Origin: Escallonia rubra
Lineage: Eukaryota > Streptophyta > Magnoliopsida > Escalloniales > Escalloniaceae
NCBI GenBank assembly: GCA_033065855.1
Contig: JAVXUO010001657.1
Span: 91,425 to 155,424, forward strand
DNA: 64,000 bases
Direction: 5' to 3'
Below, piece by piece: positions 23,985 through 35,241 of the stretch. The notes beneath the pieces are model-generated. The model was not told the DNA's origin, ran no database searches, and worked only from the letters and a program-made list of their open reading frames with translations. The position numbers and the translations under genes were made by a program. Position 1 is the first letter of the stretch. Each line of letters starts with the position of its first letter.

Positions 23985-24300
23985 TCAGGACGTTACAACA
24001 TCTAATGACGTGGTGTCAAGTACGCTTTCGATTAAGTCATTAGATTCTCGTATATTGTTTGATTCTGGAGCGTCATATTCCTTTGTATCTCTTACTTTGC
24101 ATGGCGATTGAGGGTGAAATCTCGTCCTTTAGAGACCAAACTCGTAATAGTCACTCCATTGGAGTCATTGACTATTTCTACTGTTATCTGTGATTGTATT
24201 GCTCATATTGGGGGATAGAGATCTTCCTGAGGATCACATCCCATCAGCTATTTGGGACTTGAATATCATACTAGACATTTCTTTATTGGCTTTTTAGAGT
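23985..24300 (+). pseudogene. Protease trace of the pol-less gypsy element
   Basis: LFDSGASYSFVSLTL at about 24055-24100 is the aspartic protease active site; a weak LNIILDISLLAF resembles the later hydrophobic motif. Nothing of RT or RNase H follows. Confidence 0.65.
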
Positions 24301-24906
24301 GCAAGTCATACGTAACCATCGCTTAGTACCCTAGTACACCATGGGCTTGAACTTATGGTTGCTATTATTAGTAGATTCTGCAAAGAGTATAGTCTCATAC
24401 ATTATTAGTCTAATGTAGTGGAAGCATGATGGATTAGTGATTGATTTAATTGTTTTATATGCATTGAATTTGGAGTGGCGTAAATTTAGTTCAGTGAGTT
24501 TCGTACTAATTAAGCTGTCGGTTCGTGAATTTTTGGAACGGTTAGAGCGTAAGTGATTGCATGATCGATTTGAGCTTCCCGTTAAGATTTGAACCAAAAT
24601 TGTCATGTTGAGGTATTCGTGGGACATGAATTTGGGTGCGGAGGCTAGCCGTGACTCAGCTACTATGTTGGTAGTTATCAACGTTACGAAGTGAAAGCAT
24701 ATTGCCTAGACGTTATAATTAATTTGAAATCCGAGATCAAATTTATTTAATGGGGGGAGAACCTAATAACTGGATCTCAAACTGGGCTTATGGTCAATTG
24801 TGATACGTCATATGGATTTTCAGCAACCATCGTGTATCAAGTGAGGTTAGCAATAATCTAAGAAACATCAAATTCCGATGATGAAATTCTTATAAGGCGT
24901 GGCGAT
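24301..24906 (+). other. Interior remainder between protease trace and 3' LTR
   Basis: No domain recognised. A polypurine-like tggggggagaa sits at 24751-24761, preceded by the gatcaaatttattta wording that comes right before LTRs in related elements, yet the LTR starts only at 24907. The 145 bases between are unexplained. Confidence 0.4.
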
Positions 24907-25130
24907 TGTAACACCCAGTATTTTTTTAGGCGTTAGAAATAATTTTGAGCGATAATAATTATTTGTTGTTCAAAAAATAAAAGGGCTATAATTTGAGCTA
25001 CACTCGGGAATTAATAGAGTATGAAATGTTAAAATGATTTTGAGGTCAAAATGTAATTTTGAAAAGTTTTAGGGTCATTTCATAAATATGGGAACTTTGG
25101 GGGGCTATTTTGCGAGTATGAAATTAGGCA

Positions 25131-25132
<2 letters not shown>

Positions 25133-25192
<60 letters not shown>
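25133..25192. repeat. (TA)n microsatellite in the 3' LTR
   Basis: About 30 AT dinucleotides. The 5' LTR has only a short atgcatgatatg at this spot, so the expansion came after insertion. Confidence 0.95.
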
Positions 25193-25196
<4 letters not shown>

Positions 25197-26830
25197 CAAC
25201 ATTTTAGAGAAAATTGCCTTAAAGATGCCACCATCTACCTTTTTAATTGGTGACTAATCAATTAATATATAAATGGTTAGACCTAGAGGGAAAATAGGAG
25301 ATAACTGGAAAGGGTTTCTTCAATGTTATCCTTGAAATTTGAGTTGGTGTATAGTTTTAAGTGGGTGTATTAGTGTGTCTTTTAGGGTGTGCTCTGTGTG
25401 TGTCTCGACATTGGGTGTATGGGTGTTTGGTCACTGTGTGTGTATGTTAGAGGTATGTACTTATGTGTGTGTTCAAGGATGTGTGAGGTTTGTGTGTGTT
25501 TTTCAGTGTGTTGCAGAAAGGGGTGTGTGTTTTTGGAGTGTGAAGTGCGTATTTGTGTGACTGTGTAGTGTGTCTGTGTGTATTTCGGGTGGGGGTAAGT
25601 TCGTGTGTGTGTGTGTGTAGGTGTGTTTGTATGTTTTAGGTGTGTGTATGTGTAATTGTGTGTGTGAGTTAATGTGTGAAGTAGTGTTCTGTGAGAGTGT
25701 GGGTCAGGCAGAGTGAGGAAGAAGAATATTGGGTGTTATACGGTGTGAAAGTATGTGTGTTGATTTGGATAAATGTGAATAGTAGCTCTAATTATCGCTA
25801 AGGATAGGGAAATTTTGACCAAGTGCAAGAAAAAGACCTCTGTTTTTTTCACGAGACGTATGCTGTGGAATATTTTTGGAAATTTTTTGTGGCAGCGAAT
25901 GCTGTGAAATTAGTGTATCGGTGAAAAGGGGTTCTCGATTTATTTGGTATAGAAAATCAGGTTATTTTAATCTTAAAATTTAAGAATAACCTTATATTAA
26001 TGTATGTGTTAGTGTCAAGAATTTTGTGCCATTTCGAGATTGGTAACTATTTTTAGTGAAGCCAACCTCTAAGCACTCGATCTGGTTACAAGTTTTCGCG
26101 TGGAAAATTTTTCGAAACACTTTCTAATCTGAAAAATAACTTTAGGTTACTTAAAAGAGTGTTTTTGAGATTTTTACGGTGCATTAGCTACCAGGGTTGT
26201 TTTGGTAATTATGTATCGAGAGTGGGTATCTTGGTAATTTTACCTACAAGAGGTACATTTTGGTAAATTCACATATGATAGGGATATTTTGGTGACTTTA
26301 CTTACGAGAACAATATTTGGGTGGTTTAGATATGAGAGGGGTGGTTTTGCTAATTTTACACGCGAGGGGTATTTTGGCAATTTTACATACCAGATGGATG
26401 GGTTGTTCTGAGTGTAGGAGTGAGTTGATGTTGGGTTATAGTATCGTCGTATAGACTATATTATGAGAATTTGATTGTTCCTTTTAGGTTAACACCAGAT
26501 TTTCCGGTTACAATAACTTAGCATCATATCCAAGTAAGGTTTTCTATGTGACCGTTAAGTTCATCAACTTGTGTTCGTAAATATTCTTTCGGTTTTGTTT
26601 ATGGTTATTATCAAACTCTGGGATACGTATTGATATCAACATGTTATTGCCAGTGAAACCCTAATATTGAGCCTGAGTCGGTTATTTGGATTCTTATCAA
26701 TGCTCGTCTTTTACCGCAGGCTGAGCATTGAACTATCTGTTGATTTAATGATCATTGTTCTTCTGTATATTGACATGAGATTTTTTTTATGTGTAATGGA
26801 GGGGGAGGGAGTTGGTGTGTATTGTGGGGC

Positions 26831-26870
26831 CGCGGGGGGGGGGGGGGGGTGGGGGTGGGGGGGAGGGGGA
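26831..26870 (+). repeat. G-tract in the 3' LTR
   Basis: Runs of 5-16 G broken by single T or A. The 5' LTR has a 14-G run at the same place. Confidence 0.9.
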
Positions 26871-27584
26871 TGCGGGTGTGTATTGGTGTGCTTACTAGAT
26901 GTGACACGAGCTAGTACCTTGATGGATTAGTATTTGTACGTATGCATATGTAGTCTGTATTGCACATTGCCTGTGTGGCTTTGCTTGTGCTCATGGTCAA
27001 TATTATTTAAACTTATTTGTATTGTGTTTGAAAATGATTGTGTTGTTGTTTGGTCGTAGGGGATTGAGTATAATCTCTTCCCATATTCTTTTCAAACTAT
27101 TTGCGATCATTTGAAACTCTTTGAAAAATTATTCAAATCTTGAATAATTTCTTTTTTTTTTTGTTCCTTGAGTGACCTTACTGAGCTCTCAAAAGCTCAT
27201 CCTTTGTTTGTTCCCTTCTGCAGGTAATGAGTACCGGTAGATTGCTTGGGGATGGGCTAGAGCCTGAGTGAAACATTGGAGTACTTGCCATTATTTTGCA
27301 TAGTAGGACCCCTGCGTAGGTCGACATTGTAGCCGTTCTGTAATGAACTTAAGTTTTAGTAGTTTGCAATATAGCCATTCTGTAATGAACTTAAGCTTTA
27401 GTTTTAGTAGTTTAAGTTTAAGTTTTTTTTAGATTGTATATTTTGGAGAAATTGAGTTAATGTCTAGTTAGAACCTCTGAAGCTTGTGTCAGTAAGTAGG
27501 GTCTGATGTAATTTGATATGATGTGGTAGGTTAACGCTTCAGTAGTTCGTGTAACAGGAGGCTCCAGATTTCGGGGTCGTGACA

Positions 27585-27842
27585 GTAGAGTTCAAATGCT
27601 CAGTCAAAACCAGCTAGTGCAAGTAATGTTAACAACGTGGCGTCAGAACAGGTACATTGGAAGCTGTCTGTGAGCTACGACCAACATTTAACCCTTTGAA
27701 TGCCCCATTGGGCAAGGTGTTCGAACACCTGCTATAGAGGGGCACGATCGTCAAGTTGCTTCCTACCCCCACATCAGCCGTCATACCCAAGGGATACAAT
27801 GTCGACACCCGCTGCGTGTACCATCAAGGGGCCGAACAGCAC
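27585..27842 (+). pseudogene. gag: gag of the Tat/Ogre-like retrotransposon, second part
   Basis: Reads FNPLNAPLGKVFEHLL, a stop, then KLLPTPTSAVIPKGYNVDT and RCVYHQGAEQH. CxYHxGAxGH is the gag zinc-finger start of Tat/Ogre elements, with the second G replaced by Q here. It continues the gag segment that stops at 19608. It is cut again at 27843 by an LTR. Confidence 0.65.
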
Positions 27843-30653
27843 TGTAATATCCGGTACTTTTGGTGCAGTTTAAAATAATTATTGGTGACCAAAAAAAACA
27901 TAAACGGGCGATAATTTTGAGTAATGCTCGGGTATTAGTAGAGTACCAAAGATTAATATAACTTTGGGGCAAAAATGTAATTTTAAAAACTATTGGGGTC
28001 ATTTTGTAATTTTGAAAAACTTTGGGGGCATAAATGTAAATAATGTTTCTAATGATGAAAAATAATAAAATGAGTGTTAGTACATATTTTAGTGACATCT
28101 AGTTAAATTAATGAAGATTAAAATGAATTTGGGGCCTAAACATAATTACTCAAACTTTGGAGGCTAGATTGCAATTTTTGGAAGTTGGGTGTTATGTGTC
28201 AATTTTTGGAGAGATTAAGTATAGTGTGGCCGCCTCCTACTTAGTTAAGTTGTGACTCATCTTGGTTAATAATAATTTAATGAATTAGACGAGATCTTTA
28301 AAGGGAATTAAAGATAGAAAAAAAAAGAGAAAGGAATTCCGAAAAAGAAAGATACGGAGAGGGAACAGTGCACAAGAACATAAACAGAGACAGAATAGGG
28401 CAGCTCGGGGAAGGGAAAAAATAGGGAAGAAGAAGGAGAAATCAGGCCTAGCTTTGAGAGGTGAACTACCAAACTCCTAGTAGGCATGTTCTAGTGTGTG
28501 TTTATGAAATTTGTGTGTGTTTTCGGTCATTGTGGGGCGTAAGCTTGAGCCATGAACATGGCTGTGGAGCCATATTGGGGGGGGGGGGGGGTTTATTTTC
28601 TGGGGAATTAATGCTTCGGGTGAGGGACTATAGCCATGAATTTGTGTAATTGGATCATTAGCTCAATGTTTAATCAAGTTGTGGGCTGGTAGGGGGTAAG
28701 GGAGGATAACCGTGACTGTGCAGTCGGGAAAAATGGGTTACAATGTGTGTATGGCATATATATATGGAACTCGGGTATAAAATTCATATGTGAATGAGTG
28801 TTGCTTGTGATTATGTAGTGATATTGTTAGTTTAGGAGTGGATGTGAGGGAATGCAAAAGATTTCAGTGGACTACCGAGGGCTAGGTGTGTGTTTGAGTG
28901 TATTGTTTGTGTTCAGTGGGTGTGTGCTTCATGTATGTGACTGTGTGTGTAATGGTGCGTGATTGTGTGTATTTAGGTGTGTTGGAGAGTGTGCTTGAGT
29001 GTATTATGTATAACAATTCGTGAAAATTGTGTGTGTCTTTGAGTGCTTCGGCAGAGAGAGGGGGAAGTGAGGAATAAACTGTGTGTAATGAAGGTGAGTT
29101 AGTTGGTGTTTGCTTTGAATAGTAACCATTTTTGTCGCTAAAAGAGGAGGGAGGGGGGGGGGAGGGGGGCTAGGGTTAAAAGTTTTACCCAAATTTTTGT
29201 AAATAGTTAGGGTCAAATTTAGATAAAGTCCAAAACAGTAACCGCCATTATTTTTACGAGACGTACGCTGTGAAATTTTTCGGTGTCCGCGAAGGAGGCT
29301 AAATCATGGTATCGTTTAGGAGAAATTATCGAATTATTTAGCTTAGCAAACCAAGCTATTTTAACCCGAAAATTTTTATGGGAACCTTAGGTTATTGGGA
29401 TGTATCATTATCTAAAATTTCGTGCCATTCCGAGGTCGATAGCTATGTTTAGTCGAACCGGCTTCTAAGCTCTAGGTCTGGACACCGGTTCATGATTTAC
29501 GGGCAACATTTTTTTAAAATACTTTTCAGTCCAAAAATGACTTCATGACACTTAAAATAGTATTTTAGTGTGTTTTAAGATTTTTCCGGAGCCGGGAACC
29601 CGAGGGTATTTTGGTAATTTGCCACAAGAGGGGATATTTTGGTAATTGTACCCCTATACTATATTTTTGCATAAATTCATCTATGGTAGGGATATTTTAG
29701 TGGTTTTAGTTATAGGAGGCTATTTTGGTGGTTTAACTCCGAGAGGGGCATTTTTTGTAATTTTACACACATAAGGGGCATTTTCATAATTTTACATATG
29801 TGATGAGGGGGTCGTTATAGGAATGTTCATGAGTCAATAGTGAGTTTATAATACGGTAATGTAAAATGTATTCTAATCATTGGACTGTTCCGTTTAGGTT
29901 AAAGCAAAGGATTATTCGGTTAGAATATCTTAGTTGTGGACGCAGGCAATGGTTTCTATCCGAACCTTAAGCCATCAGTTTGCGTTCGCAATTATTCTCT
30001 CGTTTGCTTATGGCTATTGTTGAACTCTAAGTATGCATTGATATCGATATGTTATTGCCAAGTAAACCCTAATATTGAACCTGATTCAATTATTTGAACT
30101 CTTATCGGTGCTCGGTTTTTATTGCATGTTGAGCATTGAAATGTGTACAAATTCCATGATATCTATCTTATGTATACTGACATGGGTGTCTGTACTGTGG
30201 CGGGCGTTATAAGCCTGGTCTAAATCCTACATGGAACGCAGACTAGTACCTAAATGGACTAGTATTCATACATCATGCATGTGTACATTATATTGAGCAT
30301 TGTCTGTATGGCATTGCATCTTCCCATCGTCAGTATCCTCGAAATTTATTTGGATTGTATCTGAATTGATCGTTCTAAGAATGACTGAGAACAACTGTTT
30401 GGATATCTTATCAAAAGGGATTGAGTTGAAACTATTTTCCCTGTTCTTACAAGATTGTTGTGATTGTTTTGTAATCCCGTAGCAGATTGTCTTTGAATCG
30501 TTGTAACTCCTTCAGGGAATACCCTTGAACGACGTTACTGACCTCTCAAAATCTCACCTTGTTTGTTCCGTTCTGCAGGTAGCTACGAGCAGTAGATCGT
30601 GTGAGGAAGAGTTAGCTTTAGGGTAAAATTTGAGAAAGTTATCCTATATTGTT
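27843..30653 (+). mobile_element. LTR of the same broad family, right end missing
   Basis: Starts TGTAATATCCGG and follows the 19609 LTR through the ggtcattttgtaa lines, purine block, TG-rich block with G-tract (28577-28592), ggtaattt motifs (29600-29800) and the ctctcaaaatctcacc...ctgcaggtag block (30545-30585). It stops where the inverted LTR at 30654 begins. Confidence 0.65.
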
Positions 30654-31483
30654 TGATGCCAAGGAAAGTGGGTTCGTACTTACGTGGAGGTGCCACAAAG
30701 GCTACAGTCCGTGTCAGCTTCCAAGTATGCAAAGTGAGAGACAGCAAGGACGGAGTAAGGGCTGAGAGCAAGGCTTCCTAGACAGGCCATGAGGAATGGC
30801 AGTGCTGCGAAGGCAAGGCTAAGACGAACAGGGCCGGCAGTCGATAGTCCAAGTCAGGGTCCGAGTCGAGGTCCAATGTTACGATCTTAAGCTATGTCCA
30901 ATTTTATGTTTCTCTCTCTAGAATCCAAGAGCTCTCCAATTCTAGAGTGAGAAAGTGATTTTTGTGAGAATGAAGAAGAAGTCCCCGTTTGATTTGTAAA
31001 GTTCACTATTTATAGGAAACAGTGTGCTTATGTCATAAAGTGCCACATGTCGTCCCCCGGGAGTGACACGTCACCAGGGGTCCCAAAATACCAGTTCTTC
31101 GTTGGACTGCCAGTTCCCAAATTCGCGTTGCCTGCCTCGTACAGCGTCGCTCTGCCTGTCTGATAAGACTGACCATACCATGACGGCATGGTCAGAGTAA
31201 ACCCGTTGCCCCAGCCACCAATCCAAGCCCTTACTAAATCCCATGAGGTGCGTCAAGAGACGCGCAGATAACCTGATAGTGGTGAGGGTTACCTCTATAG
31301 CCAACTGCCAGGCGGACTAGGCGCGATGCCCTCCAAGGACCTGCTCCCGTCCCGGAGTGACCCGGGGGTCATTGCCCTGGTGGTGTCGAAGATTGACAGT
31401 AACATGAGCGGACATGGTTGCAGCTCAGTGCTCCGAGTCTATGGCGAGGGGTCCTTGTGTCGGAGCCCCCTGTGACTGTGACG

Positions 31484-31712
31484 GCGATGGCTATGAGGTT
31501 GTGAGCCCATCCCGGTACGAGGCCGAAGCCCCCTTGTGATTGAGACGGCGATGGCTATAAGGTTGTGAGCCCATCCCGGTACGAGGCCGAAGCCCCCTTG
31601 TGATTGAGACGGCGATGGCTATAAGGTTGTGAGCCCATCCCGGTACGAGGCCGAAGCCCCCCTTTTGATTGAGACGGCGATGGCTATAAGGTTGTGAGCC
31701 CATCCCGGTAGT
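31484..31712. repeat. Four-copy tandem repeat, 64-65-base unit
   Basis: gtgagcccatcccggta starts at 31501, 31565, 31629 and 31694; the copies are nearly identical, so the expansion is recent. The repeated peptide seen in reverse frames is a by-product. Confidence 0.9.
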
Positions 31713-31739
31713 ATGCAACATGATTGTGGCGCATGAGCG

Positions 31740-32205
31740 CGGTGCCTATAGCACGAGACAATACCTGGTGCCTGGGGCACGTGTTGTGAAAGTGGTGCGG
31801 CGACGAACGTCGCGGAGCAATATTTGGTGCCGGGGCACGTATGATGAGACTGGCGCACGGGCGCGGCGACGAACGTCGCGGAGCAATACTTTGTGTCGGG
31901 GCATGTATCATGAGAATGCACGTAGCCACGGCGAGGATCGTCGCGGAGACAATACTTGGTGCCAGGGCACGTATCATGAGAATGCACGCAGGCGCGGCGA
32001 CGAACGTCGCGGAGCAATACTTGGTGCCGTGGGCACGTATCATGACGATGGCGCAAGGGCGCGGCGACGAACGTCGCGGAGCAACAGTTGGTGCCGTGGG
32101 CACGTATCATGACGATGGCGCAAGGGCGCGATGACGAACGTCGCGGAGCAACAGTTGGTGCCGGGGGCACGTATCATGACGATGGCGCAAGGGCGCGCAT
32201 CGGGT
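31740..32205. repeat. About seven-copy tandem repeat, roughly 65-base unit
   Basis: gcgacgaacgtcgcggagca recurs at about 65-base steps with gggcacgtatcatgagaatg between. The core gacgaacgtc is palindromic. Same period as the neighbouring array but different wording. Confidence 0.85.
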
Positions 32206-32284
32206 GTCCCGAAGATGAGATGTGAGCTGAGTGTGCCTGTCATAACAAAGGGGAGAACAGAACGAAGGGGTAGGGTTTTTTAAT

Positions 32285-32596
32285 TTTAAGGACTTTTACG
32301 GACGGATTTTGGCCGTTGGCAAAAGTCCGTCGGTAAAAGTCATTTTCAATTTTTTTTGGCAAAAGAAAAAAAGGGAGAAAATCAAAAATCAAAATTAGCG
32401 ACGGAATATTCCGTCGGTAAAAGTCTGTCGGTAAAGATTCGTCGCTAAATATCTTTACCGGCGAAAAATCCCTCGGAAAAGTTTTTTTAACAATGGACCT
32501 TTACTGACGGAAAATTCGTCGATAAAAGTGACTTTTATCGATGGATTTGAATTCGTCGCTAAAAGTCTGTCGAAAAAAACTGTTTTTCTTGTAGTG
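32285..32596 (-). mobile_element. CACTA transposon end with subterminal repeats
   Basis: Ends ...CTGTTTTTCTTGTAGTG at 32596, that is CACTACAAGAAAAACAG on the minus strand. It is preceded by many gcgacgga/gtcggtaaaa repeats in both orientations. Three bases outside are cta. I found no partner end to the left down to 30654, so this is a one-ended remnant or its inner border was lost in the tandem arrays. Confidence 0.75.
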
Positions 32597-32689
32597 CTAG
32601 CAGAGATAGTGTCCCAGAGGAGTCGCCTATCCCCGCATGATGCTGCACACTCCCGAGAATGGGTCGAAGCATATTCCACGACCAAGGCA

Positions 32690-33215
32690 AGGTGCGCATG
32701 GTGTGCTGAAGTGAGTAAGGTGCCGACGGCACGTCATGAAAGTGGCGCGGCGACGAGTGTTAAAGAGCGTACATGTGATAGTTGTCGCGGAGACGGTACC
32801 CAGATGACAATGCACGGCCGCGAGTGACGGTTGTTGCGACGACGACGCACAAGCGACAACGAGCGTCATGCTACCACGGGTGGTGAGTGAGCACTGTAGA
32901 GAGTGAGGTGCGCGGGCACCGGCGATGGGGGTCGCGGAGACAGTGCTCGAGCGACGGGAGTCACAGAGTTGTCATGCAGACGCGGGCAACGAAGGTCGCG
33001 GAGATGGAGCGCGGGGGATGGGAGTCGCGAAGCTGTCACACGGAGGCGGGCGACGAAGGTCGCGGAGATGGCGCGCGAGCGACGAGAGTCGCGGAGCTGG
33101 CGCGCGGGCGACGAAGGTCGCGGAGATGGTGCGTTGGCAACGGGCGACGGTCGTCGCGACGACGAAGCGTGGTGACGAGCGACGGTCATTGCGACTACGG
33201 CGCGCGACCACGAAC
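32690..33215. repeat. GC-rich minisatellite, 28-29-base unit
   Basis: Copies of gcgcgggcgacgaaggtcgcggagatgg with alternating versions; pairs of units give a 58-base step (33051, 33109). Present in copy A but nearly absent from the solo LTR, where only a few cgcgacgcctcatcacg-like words stand. Confidence 0.8.
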
Positions 33216-34118
33216 GATGATAGTTGATCGTCAAGGTAGGTGGCCGACCCCCCAAGGTGGTCCACCCCCTTAAGGGGGAAAGCACACCAAGGTTGCTTCA
33301 CAAAGGGAAAATGCATGTGACTTGATTATGTGACGCTTTGACCGGCCTGTGAGCGTTGAAAAGTTGACCGTTGAATGTGCCGACATATCATGAAAATTGG
33401 GACCCCCAGTGGGCCTATAGGTGTAGCCAAGATAGGTTGGGAACACTGTGTCAAAGGGTGCGTGTGTTTGAGAGTGCAGTGCATGGGTTTGGTGTATATA
33501 TGTGACTGTGTATTGCGTGGAGTGTGGAGTGTACGGTGTGGTGGCTGCCGTGAAAGAGGAAGGAGGGTGAGCAGCCATGGGCTGCCGTAGCTGAATTTTT
33601 TATGTGTGTTGATGGTAGGGGAAAGAAGAGAGAGGCAGTGGCGTGTATATATTCTGAGTGATGTGGAAGTGAAGGGCATTACCTGTGTGAGAGAGGGAAA
33701 GTAAAGGGCAATGAAAGAAAATAGTGGGTGTGGGTGCTATGTTGTGTATATATATGGGTGTGTGTAGAAAGAATAGAGGAAGAGGTCACAGCAATGGGCA
33801 AAGGGGTGTGAAAGACAATGTGTTTTGGAGGTTAAAGGAGATGGTATTTTGATGTGCATAAAGGCATGGGCAAATATGGGTATGTGAGTGAACTGTGTGT
33901 GTGTAATATATATACATGGTGGACTGAAATGGTGGCGTGAACTGTGGTTAACAGAAAGGGAACAAAAGGGGGGGGGGGGGGGAGAGAGACTGCAGTGGTG
34001 AAGGGAGATGAGTGCATGTTTGTGTTTTAAGTGAATATGCGTGTGAGTGCTTTACGGGTGACTGCATGGGTTTGTGGGTTGTTGTTGTGATATTGTGTGT
34101 GTGCTTGGGTGTAAAGTG

Positions 34119-35241
34119 CAGGGGCGGAGGCACGTTAGGACAAGGGGGGGCTGAAGCACCCCCTGATTTATGGGGGAAAAAAATAATTTTTTTTTTGGGA
34201 ATCACGTTGACCCCATTTTTGAGATCCCGTTCCCCGACGCCGAGACCCGTTCCCCAATCCCCGATACCCGTTCCCCGAGACTGGCCGAGAGGCACAATCG
34301 ACTCTCTCTCTCTCTCTCACACGGTCTCACCGGCAACCGGTCCACCCACCGGCGACAGCTCCTTCAGACGGAGCTTCGAGCCTTCGACGACGACGACTCA
34401 TCACGACGGAGTGACGCCGTGACCGGACGACGACCGTCGACCTCTGCTGTCCCGCAGTCCCGCGACGCGCCGGCGCCGACGCCCTTGAAGAACCAGATCT
34501 GAATTCTCATCTTGGCCTTGGTGAGTCTTCCCTCTTGCTCTTAGATGCTGATTGCTAAATGAATTGTTGTCTGCTAGTGCTAGTATTTAATATGATAATA
34601 TGTTACATTTATATTTTAGTTTAATATGTTACATTTATATTTTAGTTTAATATGTTAAATTTAGTGTAATATGCTAATATAATAATATGTACAATTATTT
34701 AATTATGTGAATTTGTGTTGAGATATTGAGATGTTGAAATTTTATTCCAATGTGCGTGTGTGTGTTTTTTTTTCAGAATGGATAAGTTTTTTAAAAAGCT
34801 AGGGAAATTGGCAGAATCCTCGCAGCCTAATCAAGATAGTATTCTACAGTCTTCAACTTTAACAGTAACGGACAAGGCTCATTTTGTGCATCGAGATGTT
34901 GATTTCGGGGGTTCAAGTAGAATTCGTGATGAGTTCAACTCCGATGAGCTTATTGCGGATCCTGGCTTGCGTCCGAATATTATGGATTATAGTCCCAATA
35001 TTCGAGATAAAATTCGACGAACATATTGGTCGAAAGGTCCTTGCCAACCTTGTAGCCACAATTTTCCATTTACACAATTCGGGAAACAATCTCGTCGATT
35101 TGTTTCTTCTTGGTTTGACCGTCATGCGAGTTGGTTGGAGTATAGTGTAGCAAAAGATGAAGCATACTATTTTAATTAAAAATTTGGTAACGGACATATA
35201 ATTTTTGCACCCCCTGAAAAATATTCCTGGCTCCGCCCCTG
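34119..35241 (+). mobile_element. hAT transposon, internally deleted
   Basis: Terminal inverted repeats: CAGGGGCGGAGGCACG at the left and the complement of CAGGGGCGGAGCCAGG at the right. The 8-base target duplication gtaaagtg (34111-34118 and 35242-35249) is perfect. The interior keeps a non-coding first exon, a likely intron (donor gtgagt at 34520, acceptor tttttttttcag ending at 34776) and the start of a transposase, then jumps straight to the right terminal region. At 1123 bases it is a deletion derivative; it could only move with outside transposase. Confidence 0.92.
34778..35179 (+). pseudogene. N-terminal part of a hAT transposase with TTF-type zinc finger
   Basis: 133 residues starting MDKFFKKLGKL, the usual opening of the ZMYM/DUF4371 group of plant hAT transposases. 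A TTF-type zinc finger follows: YWSKGPCQPCSHNFPFTQFG, then RRFVSSWFDRHASWLEYSV, with the DNA-binding Cys pair in place. The frame ends at FN soon after; the DUF4371 and catalytic/dimerisation parts are missing because the element is deleted. A bare DNA-binding domain like this could in principle compete with full transposase at the element ends, but that is only a possibility. Confidence 0.8.

Larger units (their letters stand above)
19609..27584 (+). mobile_element. Gypsy element with 2.7-kb LTRs and no pol, inserted in Tat gag
   Basis: Two direct LTRs (2793 and 2678 bases) start TGTAACACC and end in CA. They flank a 2.5-kb interior with a Met-tRNA primer site, a gag remnant and a protease trace but no RT, RNase H or integrase. 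Flanking 5-mers are gaaga and gtaga, a target duplication with one change. The two flanks are adjoining parts of one Tat gag region, which independently supports the borders. LTR divergence (many substitutions and indels) points to an old insertion. Confidence 0.8.
24907..27584 (+). repeat. 3' LTR of the pol-less gypsy element
   Basis: Colinear with the 5' LTR: TGTAACACC start, TG-rich block, ggtaattt series (26190-26390), G-tract (26831-26870), ctctcaaaagctcatcc...ctgcag block (27195-27225) and GTCGTGACA end. Confidence 0.8.
30654..33445 (-). mobile_element. Inverted copy A of a second LTR family, enlarged by repeats
   Basis: On the minus strand it begins TGTTCCCAACC (33445) and ends GGCATCA (30654). 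The outer parts match the solo LTR at 37529-38961 in reverse: ccaaggaaagtgggttc and ggaggtgccac at one end, ttgggacccccagt and ttgggaacac at the other. The middle is swollen by tandem arrays and a CACTA end. Flanks ttgtt and ctgtg do not form a target duplication. Confidence 0.7.

Noticed and set aside
31720-32205. Regularly spaced repeats that could suggest a CRISPR array
   Set aside because: Spacers are as alike as the repeats, the unit is about 65 bases, and the context is a plant LTR.
31619-33316. Several Arg/Ala/Ser-rich open frames on both strands
   Set aside because: They follow the 65- and 29-base tandem units in all frames, have no domain, and reflect GC-rich repeats rather than genes.
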